Assembly: GCF_030463535.1 (NCBI RefSeq)
Contig: NC_132896.1
Coordinates: 26,535,709-26,599,708, forward strand
Origin: Salminus brasiliensis
Lineage: Eukaryota > Chordata > Actinopteri > Characiformes > Bryconidae
DNA length: 64,000 nucleotides
Direction of reading: 5' to 3'
The position numbers and the translations under genes were made by a program. How positions within the stretch are numbered: position 1 is the first letter of the stretch; each line of letters begins with the position of its first letter. This document shows positions 47,225 to 58,130 of this stretch, piece by piece. Below the pieces are notes generated by a model. That model saw only the letters and a list, made by a program, of their open reading frames with translations, searched no databases and was not told the DNA's origin.

Positions 47225-47570
47225 CTATAACTTGCAGGGCCCCCAACACTAGGAGGGTGAAGATTAGCACATTTCCCTTAACACATGTGAAGCTAACCAC
47301 TGCCCCTCTTTGAACTGCCGTTGGTGCAGCATGGCTTGATAGCCAGTGCCTGGCTCCGCAGTTCCGATTCCCAGCTAACAGACATCATTACAAACCAACA
47401 TCACACTAGGAGTGATGTGGGGAGAAAGTGCCATCAACCCACCCCTGTGATGGCTTATTGTGCCCTCTCTGATTTCGGCTGCTAATGGCAAGCAGCATGA
47501 CCTGGGATTTAAATCAGCTGTGATCATAGTCGCATTGCCGTTGTCCAATGGAGCACTCGAAGTGTAATAT
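47225..47570 (-). mobile_element. tRNA-derived SINE, decayed (same family as at the window end)
   Basis: The + strand shows gatggcttattgtgccctct, gctgctaatggcaagcagca, tgacctgggatttaaatcag and gatcatagtcgcattgccg. Read on the - strand this ends in a box B-like GATTTAAATCC preceded by an acgg-containing head, as in a tRNA-derived unit. Segments near its centre match 63900-63990. Confidence 0.55.
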
Positions 47571-48720
47571 TATAAAAAAAATGTGTCAAAGGTCGATTCA
47601 TGTGCTTTTCATGCTCTGGCAATGAACAGCTTTCTATCTGCTCTTTTTAAGTAATGCTAAATTTTGTATTTGTTTATTAATTGTTTATTATGTTTTTGTT
47701 TATTAACATAAATATTAAATGTGAAATAATGAGCAGTCCATTGGCAATGCTTCACTCGAGCAATGCAGCATGGCATTTATACCCACTTTATCTGATGTCT
47801 CACCATTGCTGAACTCAGAAAAGAACACTGGGCAGTAATTTAATACTCAAACATATCATATTTCCCACCACTAATTCTAACATTATAATTCTGTGAAGCT
47901 GAGCTGTTTAACAGCTCCTCGACCTAATATTCAGGGCTTTTCTAGTCCCTCCCCAGGTTTATTATTTCAGCTTCCACATCTGAGCCAGCTAACTGATCAG
48001 CATTCGACAGGCCTTCATTATTTCTTTTGAGAGTGCTGTAGAGAGGAAACAGAACAAACCTGTGGGTTGACTGTAGTACTCCAAGGACTGGGTTGAGAAT
48101 CAAGACACTAGAAAAGCACAAATTGTCTTATGCTCTTCCTATACTGTCAGCAGCAAGAGAGGGACTGAAGCAATGTTAAAGTAAAGACACCTCAACCACA
48201 GGAATGCACGCCACCTATCAGGAACTTCATACTGACCGGCCGAGGTTTTAGGTTTCATGCCAATATAGTTGTCAGATACACTGAAACCATATGGCAACTG
48301 CTAACCCTACCTTCATTATCTGTTTACTTTAGAGCACTGATGTGCTTCTGTGCTCATGGATCATACTGTTGACACAGGGTAGTGGGTTACTTGGGCAAGA
48401 ATGCCACAGTATACTAATACATCTGTAACGGGTGTAAACTCTGTCACATCTACACAATGCCATACATGTAAATATAAATAGAGCAGATATCTTTTACAAT
48501 TTCAACACTGATATTAAAATCTGGAGTATTCTTATTGAAACCTGTCAGATTATTTCTTCAAACAGATACTAAGATGTGTTTATTTGCAACACTATAGTTA
48601 CGATGAACATGTAAAAGTATCATTTTCAAACTAATGTGTACAAAACTGTCACATTACACAATATTAATGTGTGTTATTTAAGACTAGGTTTGTCTTTTTC
48701 CTTTCCACTAAGCATTTTCT
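47571..48720. other. Intergenic; no gene seen
   Basis: AT-rich DNA with no exon or repeat recognised. Confidence 0.5.
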
Positions 48721-48899
48721 GTGTCCCGATTTCAGTTAAACCACTGCCAAATCCAGCACATACCTGGTGGTTCAATCTCAAATATTCTGGGCCAAATGCA
48801 GCCCACCTAAGGAACTTGCGGGTCTGTTATGGCAAAGGAAAGTGTGTTGTGAGACAAACTTCCAAAGCCATGTTTAAGGTTTGTCGTGGCATTTGAACT

Positions 48900-49025
48900 C
48901 TGGACCACGTGCAGCCAACTGTGCCAAATGTTTGTTCAGCATTTCTCCTGTGGGCCAAAACTGTAACCAGCTCTGTTTTAGCACCCAGACTCAGGGGACT
49001 GAACCAGCAACTTTCAAGTCCCAAA
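48900..49025 (-). repeat. Possible tRNA-SINE remnant
   Basis: ggggactgaaccagcaactt and tcaagtcccaaacccacagg resemble, on the - strand, a degenerate box B and its flank. Weak. Confidence 0.3.
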
Positions 49026-49193
49026 CCCACAGGCCATGGCTGTTTCCACCACAGCTGTTCCCTGGACAGATGAGATGTACACTTGTATACTGGGTAGCGT
49101 TTTGTGTCTATGGTGGATTAGCAATTTGTGTTTTCACTCTTACCACTGTGGCCTGTGTTCAATTCACAGTCAGGGAGGAGATACCTGTTTTGG

Positions 49194-49312
49194 AGTAGCC
49201 ATAAGGCTAAAGGTTGGAGAAGCAGGCTTTGGACCAAAAGATACCTGGTTCAGGCTCCAGGACTGGCATCCACAGCTGAGGCACCGAACTCCCAATGGTA
49301 AAACATTACTGT
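49194..49312 (+). mobile_element. tRNA-derived SINE head, decayed
   Basis: tagccataaggctaaaggtt (box A-like), ggaccaaaagatacctggtt and caggctccaggactgg (box B-like) are in tRNA-like order. The body after 49312 is not recognisable. Confidence 0.5.
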
Positions 49313-49384
49313 AATTGTCCTTTCTTTGGGTGTCATTTCTTTAAAAGTTGAATTGCCTCCACAAACTGTCTTAACTACTTGGTT

Positions 49385-49700
49385 CAAAGCCATTAGCTGT
49401 AATGGACCCATTGCACGAAATGCACAGGATAATTATTAACACAGACAATTGTGTGTGTGGAGGGGATCAGCTGGTGATTACCGGGCAGTCTTACATAGTG
49501 TGAGTTTCTGTGAAGGCTGTAAATGCTATTAGCTAAAAGACTGGTCAGCCAGAGGGTTTGGTAATCCTCCGTCGCCTTGATTAGCGCTCTCTCAGATTCC
49601 CAACAATAATTGATGGACGTCTCAGGTATTAGCAACCACAAAAGGCTCTAATGTTTCCCATGAAGAGAGGTGATGAAAATCTCTCAAGGTGCTGCTTCAG
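49385..49700. promoter_or_regulatory. Candidate conserved noncoding element
   Basis: A repeat-free block with clustered homeodomain cores (ggataattattaacac, gacaattgtgtg, ttgattagcgctc, caacaataattgatgg, attagctaaaag). It lies about 2.7 kb downstream of pcdh20. Enhancer function is inferred from motif density only. Confidence 0.35.
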
Positions 49701-49914
49701 AGGAGTCCGGGGGGATGAGGCTGGGGGGTTTTGTGGAGTGGTGAGAGAAAGTGTTTCGTCTCAAGTCACACTGTTCCCCGTCATCTGATAGCTACCCTTC
49801 TCACCCCATGCAGGTGGATCAGGCCCAGGGTCGCCAAAGGCTCATCGGAACTTACAGCCATCCAAAAATGGATGGGAGACACTCTTGGGTAAAACTCATG
49901 ATACACTGATCAGC

Positions 49915-50185
49915 TATGTCATTAAATCCACCTGCCTAGTATTATGTAGGTCAGCTGTTCTATTAAGGAGGCTTAGACTCCACAAGACCTAGCCAGCATT
50001 GACATTTTTAGCAATTTATGCTACATTAGCTTTTATGTGGGATCTGACCAGACAGGCAAGTCTTCTCTCCCTTCTCTCTCATCAATGACTCTAGAGGGCC
50101 CATTCAAAGGACCACTGCATACCATGAACACCCCACAAGACCTGCTGTTTTGAAGATGCTCTGACCCAGTTGTTCAGTCATCACA
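49915..50185 (+). repeat. Interspersed repeat family R1, copy 2 (partial)
   Basis: It begins tgtcattaaatccacctgcc, tagtattatgtagg and ends with gaacaccccacaagacctgc and gatgctctgacccagttg. The tail also appears in the 57866-58130 copy (gatgctctgactcagacagttg). The middle is deleted. Confidence 0.55.
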
Positions 50186-50189
50186 GCTT

Positions 50190-51435
50190 ACTCAAAGTAG
50201 AGCTCAGTGGAAATTATATTTCAAAATCACAAATAACAATTAATCAGCCTAAAATACTGAAAGGAGATGATTTGGCCACATAAGCTATTAAGGCTATTTA
50301 TTAGTTTTGTTAAATGAGTGAATGTTTATGCATTAAGGTTCATTGATATAGCTGCATGATTTCAGAGGTATTTAACTCCTACCCTCATACATACACACTA
50401 TCACATTCCTACAAGATTTGAAGTACTCCAGCCATAACAATCAATCCAGGACAGACGCTTGTGTGTTCCTAGTCTCCTCTTTTTTTTACAGTGTGAAAAT
50501 GAAACCCTTTTCTCTGTACTAAAGTCTAACTGACCAGTTTTACAGGCAAATGGTTAATCATCCCTGGTCGAACTGCATGCTTTCTAAGTGTGTCTACAGA
50601 GTAAGCTTATTTTCAATGCACAGTGACTGATTACTTGATTCATTTAAGGTATTGATTTGTTGTTGTTGTTTTTTTGTTTTGTTTTTTTACCAAGGTTATG
50701 GCAGTTGTGCTGTAAAAAGTTACAAAAAATGTTTAACCTGTAGAGGATTGGTTAACTTATTTGTTTACTTAATCAACAAAACAGGGCAATCATTTGCATA
50801 TTGCTGTATTACTATGAGTTTTGTTGCACAGATTAACTCATGTTAAGCAACAGAGGCCACTCTTACACATAAAAGTGTCAAAAAGACTTATTTGCAGTGA
50901 TATCATAGCAGCACTTTTGACCTTTATTTGTAGTAATTGTGTTAACGTTTAGAACATTTTGCCACCAGTGTTGTTACTGATTTTAAGAAGCTACTAAGAC
51001 TTCAAAACACAGTCAGTTGCTGTCTTGATGGGACACATGGCTTCCATATCTTCACGAAGTGATCAAACAAGGTCTGGATGAATTAAGAGAAGATATTACT
51101 TTTTAAAAACAGCACATAAATACATCCTGAATACAATTTTTATCAGTGCTTTCTAAAAGCATCAGTCAAGATGAAAACACCAGACACAGCTGTGTTGTCC
51201 ACTCTATTAGAAACTCCTACTATAATATGCCTCCATACACACAGAGTGGACAGCAATCGCAAGGGCTGCAATTTTCCAGAAGACTGCTTAATTCCAGCCA
51301 GGAACCTTGGAAGAATAAGTCCCAACAGACTTGGTTTTAAAGCCACATTCTCCAGCTCCGGTGTGGGAACATTTTGGCTTTGAGCCGAAAGAGCAAGCAG
51401 GGCCCATTAACGCTAATGAGCCTGTATGTCCACTG
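50190..51435. other. Intergenic; no gene seen
   Basis: AT-rich DNA. The open frame 51143-51346 (-) and its + strand counterparts overlap without any recognisable domain. Confidence 0.45.
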
Positions 51436-51437
51436 TG

Positions 51438-51585
51438 TTAAACCCCTTAAAGCATCTATAGACCACCGGTGGAACAAAAGTGTTATCACAAACTTCAATT
51501 ACCATTATATAACCATACCAGTTTGTACAGAAGTCCCTTTTGTTACTAAGTAATACACCTTAGTGTGTAATAAGCCTTGATGATT
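51438..51585 (+). mobile_element. TTAA-flanked MITE, copy B
   Basis: It starts TTAAACCCCTTAAAGC. The core at about 51540-51575 reads actaagtaatacaccttagt followed by gtgtaataagcc. The right terminus is not recognisable. Confidence 0.6.
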
Positions 51586-51812
51586 ATGATATTTTTTATA
51601 TTACAATTCCAATGTCTGAGTATTCTTGATTATTAAAAGTTAATTGCTGTTTAAAATAGTGTACTTGCATTATTATGCTGTATATTACCATTATATCCGT
51701 GGCATAAAATGACAATACAATCATGTATTGCAAATATTTCTGGAAAAATTGATTGTCCAAAAAAGTAGTTATTGTGAGGCCTAATAATTTAAAACTCCCT
51801 AAAAATGCTCCT

Positions 51813-51940
51813 TTAACCCCTGAAACAGCCTATGGACTGTTGGCAGGCCAAAAAAAAATATATAGCCCTACAGGTTGTACAGAAGACCCTGTAGTTATTG
51901 AGTAATACACCTTAGTGTGTAATGAGCCTTTCTGCGTTAA
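51813..51940 (+). mobile_element. TTAA-flanked MITE, copy C
   Basis: It starts TTAACCCCTGAAACAGCCTA and ends gagcctttctgcgTTAA. The core tgagtaatacaccttagtgt is shared with copies B and D. The right end matches the inner part of copy A's left end (ttaacgcagaaagg). Confidence 0.65.
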
Positions 51941-51944
51941 CAGA

Positions 51945-52675
51945 TTAATGGACAGACTTTCATTGGTGCCAATTTAAGCCAAATGATACATTGCTCATGC
52001 CCTGATTTAAGATCTTGTCGATACTCACAAAAAAAAGCATTTAGCATTTACCTGTGGCACTGCATGGACATCTGTAACTAACAAAACTTAACTTACTGCT
52101 ATTTACAAATTGCATGGAATGTGTTGTGACATGTGAACTGACTCCAGAATGCTGTTTATTATTGCTTGCACTAAAGATCTCACAAAAAAACTACAATTTC
52201 TTAATAATCAGGGTAGAAAATATGACAATGACAGGTCGACTAAAGAAGTCATCATAGCTGACTATACTGTCGACTATCAGTTTTGTAGACACTCTTAGTA
52301 TAAATAGAAGATGACTTTTTAAAAGCTGCCTCGTTTCATCTGTGCAATAAGACAGTACAATGAATGTGACTTAAGAAGATATATGTTGCTTTAATGCACC
52401 TGAGCTGTCTTCCAAAGAAAGAAGTCAGTTATCAGTCTCTATATCAGTCTAGATTTTTAGATGTGCACATTTAAGCATGAAATATGCAGCATGTTAAAAA
52501 CATCCTGGCAGGAAAAAAAACCCATGCTGTAGATAAGTTACAACACACTTCCATTAGGGTTGTAACATAGATTGTTAGTACATTTTGGGGTTTTTTTTAA
52601 GAACAAGAACACGTCCATCATGGTTAGGATGTTGCGGCTGGGTGGATTTAGGTAGGCCTAAGTTGCAGAACCATG

Positions 52676-52733
<58 letters not shown>

Positions 52734-53930
52734 TAGGAGGGATGTAAATACCTCTAAAATCTAATCTTCTTTGTCAGTAGCTATAGTGACAGGAATGCTG
52801 ATAGTAAGGGTGAGCAGATACAGAGCATCCTGCATACATATCCTCGTGTGGGGTTCCCTTGGGTGGAACAAGGGCTAGGTGTGTTCCAGCTAGAAATGGA
52901 CTCTGTGTGGGTTTGTATATACATTATTACTGGGACCCAGCATGTTATCTGGGCTGTGACACCCCTACATTCCATGCAATCTGATGATAACATGGAACCA
53001 TATCAATTAATGCTATCATCACATTGCATAGACAATTAAGTACAAAAGTAAATAAAATAAAATAGAATTGAATGACTCAAAAAAGCCACCTCTGGCGACC
53101 TGCGTAGACAGACATGTCATATCTGGTGATAAGACACAACAAGCCAAGACAAGTAGTCCATAAGGGCTTGGAACGCAACCACTCTCATGCTTGTGTTTTG
53201 TTATGATGCACCTCCTAGAAGACAACAGGCCTTTATCTATGCCTGTTGTGGCGGGCACACCACAACAAAACAGAGGCTTGAGATGAAAACAAATGAAATA
53301 AAAGGTGACACTGACCTGGCTCAGGCTTGATTCCAATAAGCTGCATGATCTACTGTTAGTGTTTTGGTAAAACAGCAAACAAAGATACAGATCTAGATGA
53401 ACCCGGGCGAGTTATTTAGTAATTAATCACAAGGTTTACCTACAGCAGCACTTTAATGAATGTTGCGAGTAGCGTGCACCCATGAACTATGCAGACAGGT
53501 CAATAGGATACAGTAATACTTTAGTACAGTAAAATAGTGATTATTATGTAAAATAGTAATATATGCATCGTTTTACATTGTAAACAGGCCTAACTTGTAA
53601 CCAGTTTTTCATCAATTCACTCTGTGTACGCTAAACAGTCAAATGCAATCATGTTAGAGTGTCTTCAAAGTCCAACCAGAACAAAAGCGGGTTACAGCCT
53701 GCATTTCTTGCACTCATAGAAGGAGTGTGGCAGTTGTACAGTTTGTAGCTATACAGTGATGAAATATTTAAAATACACAACTGATGAAATCGCTTACATG
53801 ATATTCTGCTAACTACAGTTCAGTAACCACAACAAAACTAATATACACTTACGTACCTGTTCTGGTGACAAATATAAAAAGCATGCGCTGTAGAAGAGCT
53901 GTAAAGATATAAGAGGCTAGTTGTGACCTT
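51945..53930. other. Intergenic; no gene seen
   Basis: Contains a long TG microsatellite (52680-52729). Open frames lack recognisable domains. Confidence 0.5.
52680..52729. repeat. TG microsatellite
   Basis: A perfect (TG)n of about 50 bases. Confidence 0.95.
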
Positions 53931-53935
53931 AAGAT

Positions 53936-54245
53936 CAGAGAAGTGGCATTGGGCCTGGAAAGTCAGCAGTTTGATCCCTTGGACCTGTAGGAAGTAGGTG
54001 GTGGGGGCTAAAAAAGAACGTTGTTTTCTCCTCCCTTAACATTCATGACTGAAACATCCTTGAGCAAGACACCTGACCTCCTACTGCTCTGTGGGTACTG
54101 AGGTGGCTGCCCACTGCTCCAAGGTTATCTGCACACTGCCCTAACTTATTAGTGTGTGTGTTCACTGCAATTGAAGGTTTAAATGGAGAGGCTGAATACC
54201 CATTGCACTGCAATGCTATTGTGGTAAAATGTCTTTCTAAATAAT
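53936..54245 (+). mobile_element. tRNA-derived SINE, nearly full body
   Basis: The box B-like sequence gcagtttgatccc is followed by the body (ccttgagcaagacacctgac, ggctgcccactgctccaagg, gtgttcactgcaattgaagg) and the tail (gcaatgctattgtggtaaaa). It is longer than the other SINE copies here. Box A is decayed. Confidence 0.75.
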
Positions 54246-54562
54246 GAGATCGTACACTTTTCTGATATGAGTATTACCCAGTGGAGCCTGAGATCAGTCT
54301 GACCAGGATAGAGTTAAGCCACCTGTGAGACACACTAGTTATGGTTGAATTAAGAAAACCCAAAGGTTTGTTTTTCAGGAGCTGGATTTCAGAAACTGCA
54401 GGAAATCCAAACATGTCTTAACCGTGTCTAGGGGAACTGAATGAGATTAAGAGGAGATCTTAATTAGAATAATTCTTTCCTCTGGGGAAACTTCTACATG
54501 TAAAAATGATGTATTTTCCAAAAATGTTGCAAGGAAAAAAGTAACCTAGGAAGGCTTTACGG

Positions 54563-54874
54563 CAGAGGTGGGGAACCGAAGGCTGGAGTCCAGCACAGTT
54601 TGCTGATTTCCCTGCTCTGAACCCCTGCTAAACCTGGCAATTAACCATTTGAAAAGTCTTTGGTCTGCTGGTGGGCTGTTATTACGAACTTCTATTACCA
54701 AAGATCAGCCCCACCAATTTTTACAGAAGTGTGTGATTACTGAGTAATACTTCTTAGTGTGTAATGAGCTTTGGAGTGTTAAGGGGTTAATTTGTATGAA
54801 TCAGGTGTGCCTGAGGGGGAAAAGAACACAAATCTACATTTCCAGGTTTGTAGAGCTGGAGTTCCCCACCCCTG
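54563..54874 (+). mobile_element. hAT-like MITE with 8-bp target duplication, containing MITE copy D
   Basis: The left end CAGAGGTGGGGAAC and the reverse complement of the right end CAGGGGTGGGGAAC differ at one base. They are flanked by ctttacgg (54555-54562) and ccttacag (54875-54882), an imperfect 8-bp duplication as hAT elements make. Removing copy D (54641-54786) leaves an element of about 166 bp. Confidence 0.75.
54641..54790 (+). mobile_element. TTAA-flanked MITE, copy D (nested in the hAT-like element)
   Basis: It starts TTAACCATTTGAAAAG and ends GTGTTAAGGGGTTAA, with TTAA at both ends. The core actgagtaatacttcttagt and the segment gtgtaatgagct match copies B and C. It is about 150 bp. 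Confidence 0.7.
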
Positions 54875-54884
54875 CCTTACAGGT

Positions 54885-55855
54885 TCCATCTTCATCAGAA
54901 ACTCAGCCCTGATTACCCTAAGAGCTGATCAAGATGGTCAAGCTGATCAAACCTGAGGTTAGCTTAGCTGGCTAGGCAAGAAATCCTGCTTCAGGACGAG
55001 GCAGGCCCTGGTTTTCCAGCTTCTGTTGTGACACAGTGACAATTAAAACATTTCCATTTCAGTTATGCATCACCATAAATCTGTTGTCAGGCTCAAATAA
55101 AGACAGACATTATTACACAAAGCTCCCGATCATTCCACAGAAGTCAATAGTTTGTTTACTTTTTTTTTTTTTACCAGACACAACATAGAAAAAGACTAAT
55201 CCAGCGGAAACATCCCCAAATCTCCAGTGTTTAATTAACATCCAGCTGGACTCAAATGTACATTGTAGGTATTCATTCAACACTGTTGTGTTTTTATGTG
55301 TTTTATGAGCTGTGCATTACTGACACCCAAGTAAGGCTATGAAAGTATAGTGCAATCCCCAAATGTGAAATCCCCAAGTCAAACATTTTAGTCTTATCTG
55401 CTTTTGCCTTAAGGCCTCAGGCAAAGTATCAGATATGACTCATCGTCAGGGATCCAGCGACTGCTTAACATGCCATAACCAACAACCACAGACAATGAAC
55501 ACACAACATTTCAGTGTGATAGCATGAGAAAACTGTAATTAGTGTGTAATGTATCTTGATTGTGTTATCTTTAAAAATCAACAAGTGTGCACCATTCAGT
55601 TGGACACACCCTGGTAAGCTGTATGACTTATTTTGTGAGAGAATGCTACTGGCAGTCATTCTGTTCTTGTGTTAGGCATTTTCACTCACGCTTCTTCTCA
55701 GAATTCATCTTAGTTATGCAAAATTAATGTGTGGTCCTCCTGTACAGTGAGATTTAAATCTCTCAGTAAAGTCAGGGGAAGGCCATGGCAAGTGCTTTAG
55801 CCTGCGTTTCTAACCTAAGGACATTAGTTCATGCTGGAAATTGAGGCTTGTTTTG
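54885..55855. other. Intergenic; no gene seen
   Basis: AT-rich DNA without recognised features. Confidence 0.45.
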
Positions 55856-55859
55856 GATT

Positions 55860-56060
55860 GCTGCACTGTTGAAATTCTTCAGCCTCCGTTTCTCGACTCT
55901 ACTCTGTATCAAACTGGTTCCTAAAATCAGCTGCTATGCAGTGGGATCCATTTTTCCATCTAAGCATGCAATGTTTCCTATGCCACCGGCTGCAACACAA
56001 CCTCAAAGCATAATGGATCCACCCTCATGCTCAACAGTTGGCAGTGATGTCTGTCAGAGT
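55860..56060 (-). pseudogene. Tc1-like transposase fragment
   Basis: The - strand reading HEGGSIML, then (after a stop) GCVAAGGIGNIACLDGKMDP, matches the segment around GGGSIMVWGCFAASGTG in Tc1-like transposases. It carries stops and no catalytic triad. Confidence 0.6.
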
Positions 56061-56223
56061 GATGTTCCTACAAATGTTTGCACATGCCCCAACTGCTATT
56101 TTACTTTTGTAGTTTTAAGTTCATCAAATGTAAAGTACTTGTAAAGTAAGTGTTCCTCATGTTTTTTTAAGCAAAAGAAATGTTTTTATAGAACCTTGAT
56201 AATTCAGATCACCATTTCAATGC

Positions 56224-56290
56224 TTAACCCTTTAATGCTACAAGGATTAATACATACTAAGGTGTATTACTCAGTAACTGCAGGGTAAAA
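56224..56290 (-). mobile_element. TTAA-flanked MITE, copy E (partial)
   Basis: It starts TTAACCCTTTAATGCTAC and contains the reverse-complement core (atactaaggtgtattactca). The right half is missing. Confidence 0.55.
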
Positions 56291-57865
56291 TGGTTCTTTG
56301 TATGCAAGGAAGATGTAGACGGTTCCTTATAGAACCCTTAAAACCCTGTTGTTACAAGTCAAAAACTTTTCAGGATATTTTTTTTTTTTCTAACTATTTT
56401 TATACAGACCATAAAGCCTGTCCAAAGTCTTCAATTCCAGCGTTAATGTCATATGTTAAAACATGGCCACCTCAACTGTAAATGAGTGAGAAGCTCATAC
56501 ATTTTTTAAAGAACAACAGCAAGACACTATAACCATAAAATAGCCATTAGAGCAGACACTGTAAAATAAACTGTATTTGATATCATCAGTGGCAGTCCAA
56601 TGTGTTCATAACTTTTTTTTGCTTTTCAGAACTGTGCTCTAGCGCCAGCCCGCTGATACTCTATTATTGTAACCACAGGGCAGAAAAGAGTGGCTGAGTT
56701 TATGAGAAAATCATAAATCTGTTAGCTGCCTGATTTGCCGTTTGCCCTCAAGTCCCGGCTATGTGTCTAACTACAGATCTAGATATTGAGTCTTTAAATA
56801 ATACAATATGTAATACAGTATGCATACATCATATTACTTAACCCCCCCATCACAAAAAAAGATGAAAGGGGAAAAAATACAGAATCTTCCATTACTTGAG
56901 TTGGAGAGGTACTCAAGTACTCACACTTTTTAGGTGCAAAGATGGAAAAACTGCCCCTTCCAGCAGAATTGAACTGTTTGAAATGTAACTTTTTGTCTGC
57001 AAATATTAATGCGTTCACTTTGTATTTGATGAATTTCAAAAATGAACTGTACTAACTGTAGACTGCGCAGTTTTTCAGCCCAATCTTCCCCTAAAAATGG
57101 TTCTTAAGTGGTTCTTCAGTGGATATATGAAACCATAAAGACTCATCATAAATAACCATTTGAGTGCAATGCATAGTAGTTCTCCCTACATTGGACAACC
57201 TGTTATTTATGATTCATTAAAGAGCCGTATCCAACACAATCAAATACAAAGTGAACGCATTAATATTTGCAGACAAAAAGTTACATTTCAAATAGTTCAA
57301 ATCTGCTTGCCACCAAAAATGGCTCAATAACCTTTATTACTTCATTACTAATTTGTAACAGCTGTTTTACTAAGAGAGTTCTCCATCTATAAAATAAAGC
57401 ACAGCAGTGATACCAACATGTAGGGGCATGTAGGTGTTGGTTGGTGTACCTGATAAAAATGATAAAATAAGAGTGTGAGTACAAAGTAGGTGGCAACAGG
57501 CAAATAAGTGTAGACTAAATGCATGCTTCTAGTGCAGTAGAATGCTATGCTACAGAAATAGTTAGAAATAATTATAATGGTTGTGTGATCAAAACCATAT
57601 CACTAGGTTATGAGTTTTGAGGTTTACATGTCATTCTATCAGTCATGTGGAAGGTGCTGGTCTACACTAAACCCCCCAAATGAGCTTAAAGATAAAAAAA
57701 AAAGAAATTCTTTCACTGTCCAGATTCAATCCAGTACTTTTAAAAAACAACATTCAGAAATTATAAAAAATACCAAGTGTCCTTGATCCCTTGATCTAAC
57801 TAAATGTATGTAACTAAAATTTTAAAATGTGCCAAATTTAGAAAATTTAGAAGACCTCTAAAGGT

Positions 57866-58130
57866 GTCCTGTTGTATCTGCCACCAAGACATCGGCAGTA
57901 GATCCTTTAAGTCCTCTAAGTTGTGAGGTGGGGTCTCCATGGATTGCATCAATGAGCCTTAGGTGTCCATGACCCTGTCGCCGGTTGTCCTTTCTTGGAA
58001 CACGTTTTTGAAGGTACAGTCGCTTGGTGATATTTGGAGATGCTCTGACTCAGACAGTTGTCTAGACATCATAATTTGGTTCTTGTCAGAGTGTCTCAGA
58101 TTCCTGTTTTTAACAACACATCAGCTTTAA
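57866..58130 (+). repeat. Interspersed repeat family R1, copy 3
   Basis: gttgtatctgccaccaagac, atcggcagtagatcctttaa, gaggtggggtctccatggat and ccggttgtcctttcttggaa match copy 1 at 29390-29760 in the same order. The end resembles copy 2. Confidence 0.7.
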
